DNA from: Paracoccaceae bacterium | Lineage (GTDB): Bacteria; Pseudomonadota; Alphaproteobacteria; Rhodobacterales; Rhodobacteraceae | Length of the DNA stretch: 64,000 bases | NCBI GenBank assembly: GCA_004153385.1 | Contig: SDAL01000001.1 | Span: forward strand, 496,001 to 560,000 | Direction of reading: 5' to 3' | Shown here: piece after piece, positions 1 through 7,185 of the stretch | Layout: each line of letters opens with the position of its first letter | Numbering within the stretch: the stretch's first letter is position 1 | Position numbers and translations under genes: made by a program | Notes under the pieces: generated by a model | Databases searched by the model: none | What the model saw: the letters and a program-made list of their open reading frames with translations, nothing else | What the model was told of the DNA's origin: nothing

Positions 1-146
1 GGGGCCAAAGGGCATTGCGGTAATAGTATCCGCACATCTTGTTTTGCGCCAATGTAAATGGCTGCACAGCGTCTGTGCAGGGGTTGCTTGCCCCGAACGG
101 CCGCCCACGATAGACATCTAGGCATAGTTTTAAAGAGAAAGCCGCA
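1..146. other. Intergenic region upstream of fabD
   Basis: No coding region is recognised here. A perfect inverted repeat with 8-base arms, CTGCACAG at 62-69 and CTGTGCAG at 73-80 around a 3-base loop, is followed by GGGG and CCCC tracts, so the transcript could fold into two adjacent hairpins. There is no U-tract, so this does not look like an intrinsic terminator. The gene to the left lies outside the window. The region probably carries the fabD promoter, but I cannot place -35 and -10 boxes with confidence. Confidence 0.4.
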
Positions 147-1082
147 ATGAGCACAGCATTCGTATTTCCCGGGCAAGGGGCCCAGACAATCGGTATGGGG
201 CGTGATCTTGCCCAGAACTATCCCGCCGCGCGTGCGGTTTTCGAGGAGGTCGACGCGGCCTTGGGCGAAAACCTGTCGCACCTGATCTGGGAGGGCAGCG
301 CTGAGGATCTGACCCTGACCGCCAATGCCCAGCCTGCGCTGATGGCCACATCCATTGCGGCACTGCGGGCGCTGGAGGCCGAAGGGCACAATGTGACGGA
401 TGCGGCCTTCGTGGCGGGCCATTCGCTGGGGGAGTATTCCGCGCTATGTGCCGCAGGCGCATTGAGTGTGTCGGATACCGCACGGCTTTTGCGCAAACGG
501 GGCGCGGCCATGCAATCTGCCGTGCCGGTGGGCGTGGGGGCAATGGCCGCGATTCTGGGTCTTGATTTCGAAACGGTCACCGGCATTGCGCAAGAGGCCG
601 CAGGCGATCAGGTCTGTCAGGCTGCCAATGATAATGATCCCGCTCAGGTGGTGGTGTCGGGCCATCTGGAGGCGGTCGAGCGTGCTGTGACGCTTGCCAA
701 GCAAAAGGGCGCCAAGCGCGCCTTGATGCTGCCGGTATCGGCGCCATTCCACTGTACATTGATGCAGCCCGCGGCAGATGCGATGGCCGATGCGCTCAGC
801 GGCGTTACAATCGCGGCCCCGTCCGTGCCGCTGGTGGCCAATGTGCGCGCATGTGCCGTGAGCGATCCAGAAGAGATTCGTGCGCTTTTGATCAAGCAGG
901 TCACCGGATCTGTGCGCTGGCGGGAAAGTGTCACGTGGATGGCTGATCAAGGTGTTGATACATTTTGGGAAATCGGCGCGGGCAAAGCGCTATGCGGCAT
1001 GATCAAACGTATTGCCAAAGGGTCCGGGACGCTTGCCATCGGCACCCCCGGCGATATCGAACAGCTGAAAAACAACGCATGA
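147..1082 (+). CDS. fabD: Malonyl-CoA:ACP transacylase FabD
   Basis: Cytoplasmic enzyme that moves the malonyl group from CoA to acyl carrier protein, supplying the extender unit for type II fatty acid synthesis. The 311-residue length is normal. The N-terminus carries the family signature FPGQGAQ. The nucleophile lies in GHSLGEY (Ser93), and the partner histidine is His202 in APFHC, matching Ser92 and His201 of the E. coli enzyme. It is followed 87 bases later by fabG and then acpP on the same strand, the usual fab cluster order. Identification is secure. Confidence 0.97.
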   Translation: MSTAFVFPGQGAQTIGMGRDLAQNYPAARAVFEEVDAALGENLSHLIWEGSAEDLTLTANAQPALMATSIAALRALEAEGHNVTDAAFVAGHSLGEYSALCAAGALSVSDTARLLRKRGAAMQSAVPVGVGAMAAILGLDFETVTGIAQEAAGDQVCQAANDNDPAQVVVSGHLEAVERAVTLAKQKGAKRALMLPVSAPFHCTLMQPAADAMADALSGVTIAAPSVPLVANVRACAVSDPEEIRALLIKQVTGSVRWRESVTWMADQGVDTFWEIGAGKALCGMIKRIAKGSGTLAIGTPGDIEQLKNNA

Positions 1083-1169
1083 AAGCGCCGTTCGCCTTTG
1101 CGACCCTCACCGGTCGGGGGCGGGTCCGGTATGCGCGATGCCAATTCGCGCAAGATTTAGGAGAGAGAC

Positions 1170-1907
1170 ATGTTTGATCTAACGGGTAAATCGGCACTGG
1201 TAACGGGCGCCTCCGGCGGGATCGGCGGCGAGATCGCGCGCAACCTGTATGCCGCTGGCGCGAAAGTGGCGCTGTCAGGCACGCGGGTTGAACCGCTTGA
1301 GGCGTTGGCCGCAGAACTGGGTGAGAACGCTTTCGTTTGCCCCGCCAACCTTGGCGATGCGGAATCGGTCGAGGCCCTGCCCAAAGCGGCGCAGGCGGCC
1401 ATGGGCAGCCTTGATATCCTGGTCAATAACGCTGGCATCACACGTGACAATCTGTTCATGCGGATGTCGGACGAGGAATGGCAGTCGGTTCTGGATGTGA
1501 ATCTTACCTCTGCCATGCGCCTGATGCGCGGAAGTTTGCGCGCAATGATGAAGGCGCGCTGGGGCCGGATCATCAATATCACCTCCATCGTGGGGGCCAC
1601 CGGCAATCCGGGCCAAGGCAATTATGCCGCTGCCAAGGCAGGGCTTGTGGGCATGTCCAAATCGTTGGCCTACGAGGTCGCGACCCGCGGGATTACGGTC
1701 AATTGCGTGGCGCCCGGCTTCATCCAGACAGCGATGACCGACAAACTGAATGACGAGCAAAAGAAGGCGATTTTGAGCCAGATCCCGTCTAACCGGATGG
1801 GCACGCCAGAAGAAATCGCCGCCGCGGTCCTGTATCTGGCCAGCCCCGAGGCGGGCTATGTCACCGGCGCCACCTTGCACGTGAACGGTGGCATGGCGAT
1901 GTTGTGA
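1170..1907 (+). CDS. fabG: 3-oxoacyl-ACP reductase FabG
   Basis: NADPH-dependent short-chain dehydrogenase that reduces 3-oxoacyl-ACP to 3-hydroxyacyl-ACP in the elongation cycle. The 245 residues form one Rossmann domain. The dinucleotide motif TGASGGIGGEIA is near the N-terminus, NNAG follows, and the catalytic Tyr152 and Lys156 sit in YAAAK, with the catalytic serine in the preceding ITSIVG. A purine-rich ribosome site (AGGAGAG) precedes the ATG. The gene is separated from fabD by 87 bases and probably shares its transcript. Confidence 0.97.
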   Translation: MFDLTGKSALVTGASGGIGGEIARNLYAAGAKVALSGTRVEPLEALAAELGENAFVCPANLGDAESVEALPKAAQAAMGSLDILVNNAGITRDNLFMRMSDEEWQSVLDVNLTSAMRLMRGSLRAMMKARWGRIINITSIVGATGNPGQGNYAAAKAGLVGMSKSLAYEVATRGITVNCVAPGFIQTAMTDKLNDEQKKAILSQIPSNRMGTPEEIAAAVLYLASPEAGYVTGATLHVNGGMAML

Positions 1908-2171
1908 TCACTTTGTGCGCAGCTACGAGTTTGATCTTGCTTTTGTGATGGCGGGGCGACAGGCTGCGCTTTGTCGTGAAAGAATGAACGTATGGCGGGT
2001 GCACGAAACGGACTTGCCATGATCTTTCACACTGGCTATTGAGCCATCAGTCGGGTCGAAAGCCTAAGGTTTTCGGCCGCTCCGTCAGGTCATGAGGCTG
2101 ATGGGGCGCTACAGCCGCTCTATGGAGCAAAACACGATGGGCCGTGGCCCACAGAACTGGGGAATACAGTT

Positions 2172-2405
2172 ATGAGCGATATCGCAGATCGCGTGAAGAA
2201 AATTGTCGTCGAGCACCTGGGTGTTGAAGAGGACAAAGTCACTGAGAGCGCGTCCTTCATCGACGATCTCGGCGCAGACAGCCTCGACACTGTTGAGCTG
2301 GTCATGGCATTCGAAGAAGAGTTCGGTATCGAAATCCCGGATGATGCAGCCGAAACCATCCAGACCTTTGGCGATGCTGTAAAATTCATCACGGAAGCCT
2401 CCTGA
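2172..2405 (+). CDS. acpP: Acyl carrier protein
   Basis: Small acidic four-helix protein (77 residues) that carries growing acyl chains on a 4'-phosphopantetheine arm. The arm attaches to Ser37 in [10 protein letters not shown], the invariant DSL motif. The high acidic content and length are typical. It lies 264 bases after fabG, in a gap long enough for its own promoter, as expected for one of the most abundant proteins in the cell. An intrinsic terminator follows directly. Confidence 0.98.
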   Translation: MSDIADRVKKIVVEHLGVEEDKVTESASFIDDLGADSLDTVELVMAFEEEFGIEIPDDAAETIQTFGDAVKFITEAS

Positions 2406-2430
2406 TAGAATTCGCCTTTAACGGCTTTGA

Positions 2431-2463
2431 AACGGCGTCTCCCGCAGGGAGGCGCCGTTTTTT
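2431..2463 (+). terminator. Intrinsic terminator after acpP
   Basis: The stem ACGGCGTCTCCC pairs imperfectly with GGGAGGCGCCGT around a GCA loop and is followed by a run of six T. It lies 25 bases after the acpP stop codon and should end the fab transcript before the GGDEF gene. Confidence 0.85.
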
Positions 2464-2580
2464 CATGCCTGATACATGCCGCCTGCGGATCGGGTTTACC
2501 CGATATTAGAGGCTGTAGCGCTAGAAACGATACTGAAGGGGCGGGCCGATGGGGATCGGGCCGGCGGTATCGGGGGTGGC

Positions 2581-4035
2581 ATGGAACGGACGCATGTGAG
2601 GCTGGGCGATGAGATGAAAGATGCGTCTGCACCGGATGTGAGGGTGCAGCGCAGGCGGGCGGTCACGCCGTGGTGGTGCCGGATGCTGGCATGTATCTGC
2701 GCGGGTCTGGTTCTGGGGATGGCGCTGGTTGTTTTGGGGGCGCAAGTGCTGGCGCAGGACTGGATGGCGCGTCAGGCAAGCGGGTTCAAGGGCACGCATC
2801 CGGCAACGGCGATCATGCTGGTGTTGCTGGCGGGATCGTTTCTTGTGCCCCGCACGACGCGGTATTTGCGCATCATCGCATACGGGCTTGCCGCAGGGGC
2901 GCTGGTGTTGGCGGTGGCGCGGTTCGTGCCGGCAATGTCGGGGCTTTATATTCGTGCCGATGGTGTGGCCACGGGCCTGAATACGGCGGCCACGCTGGGG
3001 ATTTTGGCCCTTGGCCGGATCGCGATGGTGGCGGGACGTTACGCGATTGGCCAGTTCATGGCGCTGGTGGCAACAAGCATTCTGATGGCGGCCTTTGTCG
3101 GGAATATCTTCGATCAAGCCGGTCTTTACGGGAAAATGTCGGATATGACCCTGTTTCTGGGCTGGCTTCTGGTGGGCGCTGCCTTGCTGGGCCATGCAGG
3201 CCGCGGGGTCGTGGCGGATTTGAGCGGGGTGTGCGAAACGGGCTTCAGGGCACGTCTGGATCTGGCCGTGGGGCTGCTTGGGCCGGTTTTGATCGCGATA
3301 GGTATGATCTATTTTGCAGGATTTTCGGGCGCGCATGAAGCACTGGCTGTTCTGGTGGCGCAGATCATAGGTCTGAATCTACTGACGATCGCATTGAATG
3401 CGCGATTCGCACGGCGGTTGGATTTGCGCCGCCGCCACAGCGAGGAGGAGCGCTATTGGGCGGTGATCTCCGACGAGGTGACGGGGCTTTACAACCGCAG
3501 CGCCCTGAAAGCACGGTTTGAAGAAATGACGAAGGATCCGCATCTTTCTTCACGCGGGTTGAGCGTGATCGTGCTGGATGTGGATGGGTTCGGTGCCGTA
3601 AACCAGATGGCAGGGTTTGAGGGCGGCGATGAAATTCTGCGCCGTATCGGGGCAGAATTGCTGGGGCATCTGGGCGGAGATGATATTCTTGCGCGCCCTC
3701 ATTCAGACGAGTTCGTGGCACTGCTGCCCGATTGCCGCACCCGCAAGGCCACAACAATTGCGCGCGATATGTGCCACGCGGTCGCGCAGATGGATATCGG
3801 CACGGCGCAGGGCGTGCTTACGGTTTCTGCGGGGATTGCGCGGTGGCATATGTCGGAAACGGGCCCACAGTTTTATAACCGGGCGCGTGCAGCGGTAGAA
3901 ATCGCGCAGCTGAGGGGCGGAAATCAGGCCTGCATGGCACCGCACCCGGGCGGTGTAACTCCGGTCTGGACGGCGGTCCAAGAAGTGCCCGTGACATCTT
4001 ACGGCGACCCATCACTGTCGGGCAGGGCTGTGTAA
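2581..4035 (+). CDS. Membrane protein with degenerate GGDEF domain
   Basis: A protein of about 484 residues with an N-terminal membrane region of roughly eight hydrophobic segments (residues 35-280) and a C-terminal cytoplasmic GGDEF-fold domain. The domain begins at DEVTGLYNRS and has the metal-binding region VIVLDVDGF. The catalytic signature that should read GGDEF is HSDEF at residues 374-378 (RPHSDEFVALLP), so both glycines are lost. The upstream GGDEI at 348-352 is the usual G-x-x-GD helix, not the active site. Diguanylate cyclase activity is therefore unlikely, and the domain may bind nucleotide or act as a scaffold. There is no EAL domain. The start is uncertain: ATG at 2581 follows GGGGGTGG, but 2476 and 2614 are possible. 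It sits between acpP and fabF. Confidence 0.8.
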   Translation: MERTHVRLGDEMKDASAPDVRVQRRRAVTPWWCRMLACICAGLVLGMALVVLGAQVLAQDWMARQASGFKGTHPATAIMLVLLAGSFLVPRTTRYLRIIAYGLAAGALVLAVARFVPAMSGLYIRADGVATGLNTAATLGILALGRIAMVAGRYAIGQFMALVATSILMAAFVGNIFDQAGLYGKMSDMTLFLGWLLVGAALLGHAGRGVVADLSGVCETGFRARLDLAVGLLGPVLIAIGMIYFAGFSGAHEALAVLVAQIIGLNLLTIALNARFARRLDLRRRHSEEERYWAVISDEVTGLYNRSALKARFEEMTKDPHLSSRGLSVIVLDVDGFGAVNQMAGFEGGDEILRRIGAELLGHLGGDDILARPHSDEFVALLPDCRTRKATTIARDMCHAVAQMDIGTAQGVLTVSAGIARWHMSETGPQFYNRARAAVEIAQLRGGNQACMAPHPGGVTPVWTAVQEVPVTSYGDPSLSGRAV

Positions 4036-4208
4036 TACAGTCGCGACAAGGGCGGACATGGCGGAAATGACTTCGCTTGGCTGTGCTATACCCTCTGATA
4101 ATGCAAGAAAATGCCGTAAACCCGCTTAAGCGGCCGGCTTTGAATTGCCTCTGGCCGTTTGCTTGTGTATGTCAGCTTGAAAGCTTTTTCAGCCACAAGA
4201 GGTATGGC

Positions 4209-5468
4209 ATGCGTCGGGTCGTCGTCACGGGTCTTGGAATGGTTTCTCCGCTGGCGTGCGGCGTTGAAGAGACCTGGTCACGGTTGCTTGCGGGTAAGTC
4301 CGGGGCCGGGCCGATATCGCGGTTTGATGCAAAGGACGTGGTGACCAAATACGCTTGCGAAATCCCGCGCGGGGATGGCAGTGACGGCACGTTCAATCCT
4401 GACGACTGGATGGCCCCGAAAGAGGCGCGCAAGGTCGATGAATTCATCCTGTACGGAATGGCGGCCGCTGACATGGCAGTGCGCGATGCCGGCTGGACGC
4501 CTGAAGACGAGGAAAGCCGTCTGCGCACCGGTGTGATGATCGGGTCCGGTATCGGCGGATTGAGCGCGATTGCCAACACGGCTGTGTTGATCAAGGAACG
4601 TGGCCCCAAGCGGGTCAGCCCGTTCTTTATCCCCTCGGCGCTGATCAATCTGGTGTCGGGGCAGGTGTCGATCCGCTTCGGCTTCAAGGGTCCGAACCAC
4701 GCGGTTGTGACGGCGTGTTCCACCGGTGCGCATGCAATCGGTGACGCGGCGCGTTTGATCCAGTGGGGCGATGCCGATGTGATGGTTGCAGGCGGCACGG
4801 AAAGCCCGATATCCGAGATCGGGATTGCCGGTTTTAACGCGTGCAAGGCGCTGTCGACCAAAGCCGAAGATCCGACCAAAGCCAGCCGTCCTTATGATAC
4901 CGATCGCGACGGGTTCGTGATGGGCGAGGGCGCAGGTGTTGTGGTGCTGGAAGAATACGAACACGCCAAGGCACGCGGCGCCAAAATCTATGCCGAGGTT
5001 CTGGGCTATGGAATGTCGGGGGATGCCTATCACATTACCGCCCCGTCAGAAGATGGCGACGGCGGGTTCCGCTCCATGCAGGCGGCGTTAAAACGCGCGA
5101 ACCTTTCGCCTGAAGATATCGATTATATCAACGCCCACGGCACCTCGACCATGGCAGATACGATCGAGTTGAAGGCGGTAGAACGTCTGATGGGCGATGC
5201 GGCCGGACATGCGACGATGTCCTCCACCAAGTCGTCGATCGGGCATCTTTTGGGCGCAGCCGGTGCTGTTGAGGCGATTTTCTGCATGCTTGCGATCCGT
5301 GACCAGATCGCCCCACCCACACTCAATCTGGACAACCCGGCGGTAGAGACCCCCTTGGATCTTGCGCCGAATGCAGCGGTCAAACGCAAAATCAGTGTGG
5401 CCCTGTCCAATAGTTTCGGCTTCGGCGGCACCAATGCAAGCCTTGTGCTTGGTAAGGTAAACGACTGA
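4209..5468 (+). CDS. fabF: 3-oxoacyl-ACP synthase II FabF
   Basis: Condensing enzyme that extends acyl-ACP by two carbons using malonyl-ACP. The 419 residues form a thiolase fold with the Cys-His-His triad visible: Cys170 in TACSTGAH, His310 in NAHGTST and His346 in SIGHLLG. The start at 4209 (MRRVVVTG) is chosen because AGAGGT lies five bases upstream and the family normally begins this way; the open frame extends to 4077 but the extra residues do not resemble the family. The stop overlaps the mltG start by one base, so the two are translationally coupled. Confidence 0.97.
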   Translation: MRRVVVTGLGMVSPLACGVEETWSRLLAGKSGAGPISRFDAKDVVTKYACEIPRGDGSDGTFNPDDWMAPKEARKVDEFILYGMAAADMAVRDAGWTPEDEESRLRTGVMIGSGIGGLSAIANTAVLIKERGPKRVSPFFIPSALINLVSGQVSIRFGFKGPNHAVVTACSTGAHAIGDAARLIQWGDADVMVAGGTESPISEIGIAGFNACKALSTKAEDPTKASRPYDTDRDGFVMGEGAGVVVLEEYEHAKARGAKIYAEVLGYGMSGDAYHITAPSEDGDGGFRSMQAALKRANLSPEDIDYINAHGTSTMADTIELKAVERLMGDAAGHATMSSTKSSIGHLLGAAGAVEAIFCMLAIRDQIAPPTLNLDNPAVETPLDLAPNAAVKRKISVALSNSFGFGGTNASLVLGKVND

Positions 5469-6631
5469 TGATGTGGCGAAATATAGCCTCCAACTTCTTG
5501 ACCGTGATGATTTTGATTCTGGTCGCGGTTGCGGGATTGGTGGCATGGGGCAAGCGGCAGTATATCGAGCCGGGCCCTTTGGCACAGGGAATGTGCCTTG
5601 AGGTGTCCCCGGGTGCGAGCCTGAATCAGGTGTCTGAAAATCTACGGGCAAAGGGCGCGATTTCATCGGCCTATATTTTCCGCATCGGTGCCGATTACAG
5701 CGGTCAGGCCAGAGATCTGAAGTTCGGCTCGTATCTGATCGAGCCCGAAAGCACGATGGTGGAAATCCTTGATCAGCTGACCCGCGGCGGCCCGTCGAGC
5801 TGTGGCTCCGAGTTGGTGTATCGTGTGGGCGTGAACAGCCAGTCGCTGACCTTACGCGAGTTGAACCCCGCAAGCGGTGTGTATGACGAGCTGGAATCCT
5901 ACGATCCGGTGGCCGGCGAGAAGCCGGATGATTTCGATACATTGATCGAAGAAAACAACATCACCCGCCATCGCGTTGTGCTGGCCGAAGGTGCGACGAG
6001 CTGGCATGTGAGCGAAGCGATCAAGGCATTGCCCTATCTGTCGGGAGAACTGGACGCGGTGCCTGATGAGGGCAGCCTCGCCCCGCGCAGCTATAACCTG
6101 AAGCAGGGCGAAACACGTTCGGAGCTGGTGCGCCAGATGCAGGCTGCACAGGATGAAATTCTGGCGCAGGCTTGGGCCGAACGCGCCGAGGGTTTGCCCT
6201 ATCAAACGCCGCAAGAGGCGTTGATCATGGCATCTATCGTCGAAAAGGAAACCGGTATTGCCACCGAGCGGCGCCAAGTGGCGAGTGTGTTCGTCAACCG
6301 GCTGGAACGTGGTATGCGGCTGCAAACGGACCCGACCGTGATCTATGGTGTCACCGATGGACGCGGCAGTTTGGGCCGTGGTTTGCGCCAGTCCGAACTG
6401 CGCGCGGCCAACCCCTATAACACCTATGCCGTAGATGGATTGCCGCCAACCCCGATTGCCAATCCCGGGCGTGCCGCGATCGAGGCCGCGCTCAACCCCG
6501 ATTCCACAGAATATCTGTATTTTGTGGCCGACGGCACCGGTGGCCATGCGTTTGCAACAACGCTTGACGAGCATAATGCCAATGTTGCGCGGTGGCGGGC
6601 CATCGAGGCAGATGCCAATTCCGGTAACTAA
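5468..6631 (+). CDS. mltG: Endolytic murein transglycosylase MltG
   Basis: Inner-membrane enzyme that cleaves nascent glycan strands and is thought to set peptidoglycan chain length. One N-terminal membrane helix (about residues 8-28) anchors a periplasmic YceG/MltG domain. The catalytic Glu259 lies in ASIVEKETG, followed by the signature TDPTVIYG and the C-terminal NPYNTY and LPPTPIANPG motifs. At 387 residues it is slightly longer than the E. coli protein. It overlaps fabF by one base, the same general association seen in many proteobacteria. Start ATG at 5468 or 5471. Confidence 0.95.
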   Translation: MMWRNIASNFLTVMILILVAVAGLVAWGKRQYIEPGPLAQGMCLEVSPGASLNQVSENLRAKGAISSAYIFRIGADYSGQARDLKFGSYLIEPESTMVEILDQLTRGGPSSCGSELVYRVGVNSQSLTLRELNPASGVYDELESYDPVAGEKPDDFDTLIEENNITRHRVVLAEGATSWHVSEAIKALPYLSGELDAVPDEGSLAPRSYNLKQGETRSELVRQMQAAQDEILAQAWAERAEGLPYQTPQEALIMASIVEKETGIATERRQVASVFVNRLERGMRLQTDPTVIYGVTDGRGSLGRGLRQSELRAANPYNTYAVDGLPPTPIANPGRAAIEAALNPDSTEYLYFVADGTGGHAFATTLDEHNANVARWRAIEADANSGN

Positions 6632-6651
6632 TTCTGCCCTGCGTGGATTGG

Positions 6652-6678
6652 AAAAACCGGCCCTTGGGCCGGTTTTTT
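6652..6678 (+). terminator. Intrinsic terminator after mltG
   Basis: CCGGCC pairs with GGCCGG around CTTG, with A-rich sequence before and six T after. It separates the fabF-mltG transcript from the gene transfer agent promoter that follows. Confidence 0.85.
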
Positions 6679-6703
6679 ATTAACGAAAAGGCCGCCTTAT
6701 GTT

Positions 6704-6760
6704 GCGCAATATTGCGCGAATGTTTTGACACAACGTCCGGTCTTATGTAGAACTTGTGAC
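6704..6760 (+). promoter_or_regulatory. Candidate GTA operon promoter with palindromic operator
   Basis: Directly visible: a perfect 14-bp palindrome GCGCAATATTGCGC at 6704-6717, then TTGACA at 6725-6730 (a perfect -35 box), a 17-base spacer and TAGAAC at 6748-6753 (4 of 6 matches to TATAAT). The predicted transcription start is near 6760. The palindrome sits just upstream of the -35 box, where an activator would bind. In R. capsulatus the GTA promoter is bound by the activator GafA; that this palindrome is the GafA site is my inference. Confidence 0.6.
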
Positions 6761-6850
6761 ATGCTAGGAGAAGTGGGCAAGCGCCGCGGGGAAAACCCGT
6801 CGGCGCTTTTTCAGTTCGCTCGTGCGGAGTGTCACAGCATGAGAGGCTAA
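6761..6850 (+). other. 29-codon leader ORF upstream of GTA g1
   Basis: An ATG at 6761 opens a frame that ends with TAA at 6848-6850, encoding MLGEVGKRRG and 19 more residues. It begins at or one base after the predicted transcription start, so it would have no leader of its own. It reads through the whole terminator hairpin at 6781-6814. Its last codons contain GAGAGG, the likely ribosome site of g1, whose ATG follows 8 bases after the stop. Such an arrangement could let translation melt the hairpin. It is too short to judge coding capacity, so it may be chance. Confidence 0.25.
6781..6814 (+). terminator. Terminator-like hairpin in the GTA leader
   Basis: GCGCCGCGGG pairs with CCCGTCGGCGC (one bulged T) around GAAAA, followed by TTTTT. 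It is a textbook intrinsic terminator placed after the candidate promoter and about 45 bases before the first GTA gene, so it would stop transcription unless bypassed. It is too far from mltG to be needed there, since mltG has its own terminator at 6652-6678. Confidence 0.75.
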
Positions 6851-6858
6851 TCAAAAAA

Positions 6859-7185
6859 ATGAAAGTGACGTCCGTAAATAAGAATGGGGCATCTTCGGTA
6901 GAGGCGCTGGAGATGGCCGAGGGAATGTATCGCGATGTCGCCACGGAACTGGCGGAGGCGATGGAGGGGGTAAGGCGTGGCGAGTTGGCAGAGGCCAAGG
7001 CCGCGCGCGCAGCGGTGCGTGATCTTCGCGCCGCGCTTCAGTTGCTGTTAGAGGAAAGGAATCGCGTTGAAAAACTCCGCAGAGAAGCTGCCGGGGTTGT
7101 CGAGGGACACACGCTCGACTTCGCCGCAGCCAGAATTGAGATCGGGCGCAGGCTGGCTTGCCTGCGCGACGCCCGAGGAAGTTGA
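6859..7185 (+). CDS. GTA small terminase-like protein (g1)
   Basis: First gene of the gene transfer agent cluster, about 108 residues, highly charged and predicted to be mostly helical with heptad-like Leu/Ala spacing (residues 10-80), consistent with a coiled-coil oligomer. By position it corresponds to g1 of R. capsulatus, shown there to be the small terminase subunit TerS. The ATG at 6859 follows GAGAGG at 6841-6846; a GTG at 6829 would add ten residues. The last 119 bases overlap the large terminase gene in another frame. The assignment rests on position and general features, because sequence similarity in this gene is low. Confidence 0.75.
   Translation: MKVTSVNKNGASSVEALEMAEGMYRDVATELAEAMEGVRRGELAEAKAARAAVRDLRAALQLLLEERNRVEKLRREAAGVVEGHTLDFAAARIEIGRRLACLRDARGS

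Noticed and set aside
11-27. Another LacI-type site at the left edge of the window
   Set aside because: The minus strand reads CTATTACCGCAATG, similar to half of the eno site, but the second half does not match and the neighbouring gene is not visible.
3619-3636. GGDEI as an active diguanylate cyclase signature
   Set aside because: By alignment within the domain this is the conserved glycine-aspartate helix before the active site. The true signature position is HSDEF at 3700-3714.
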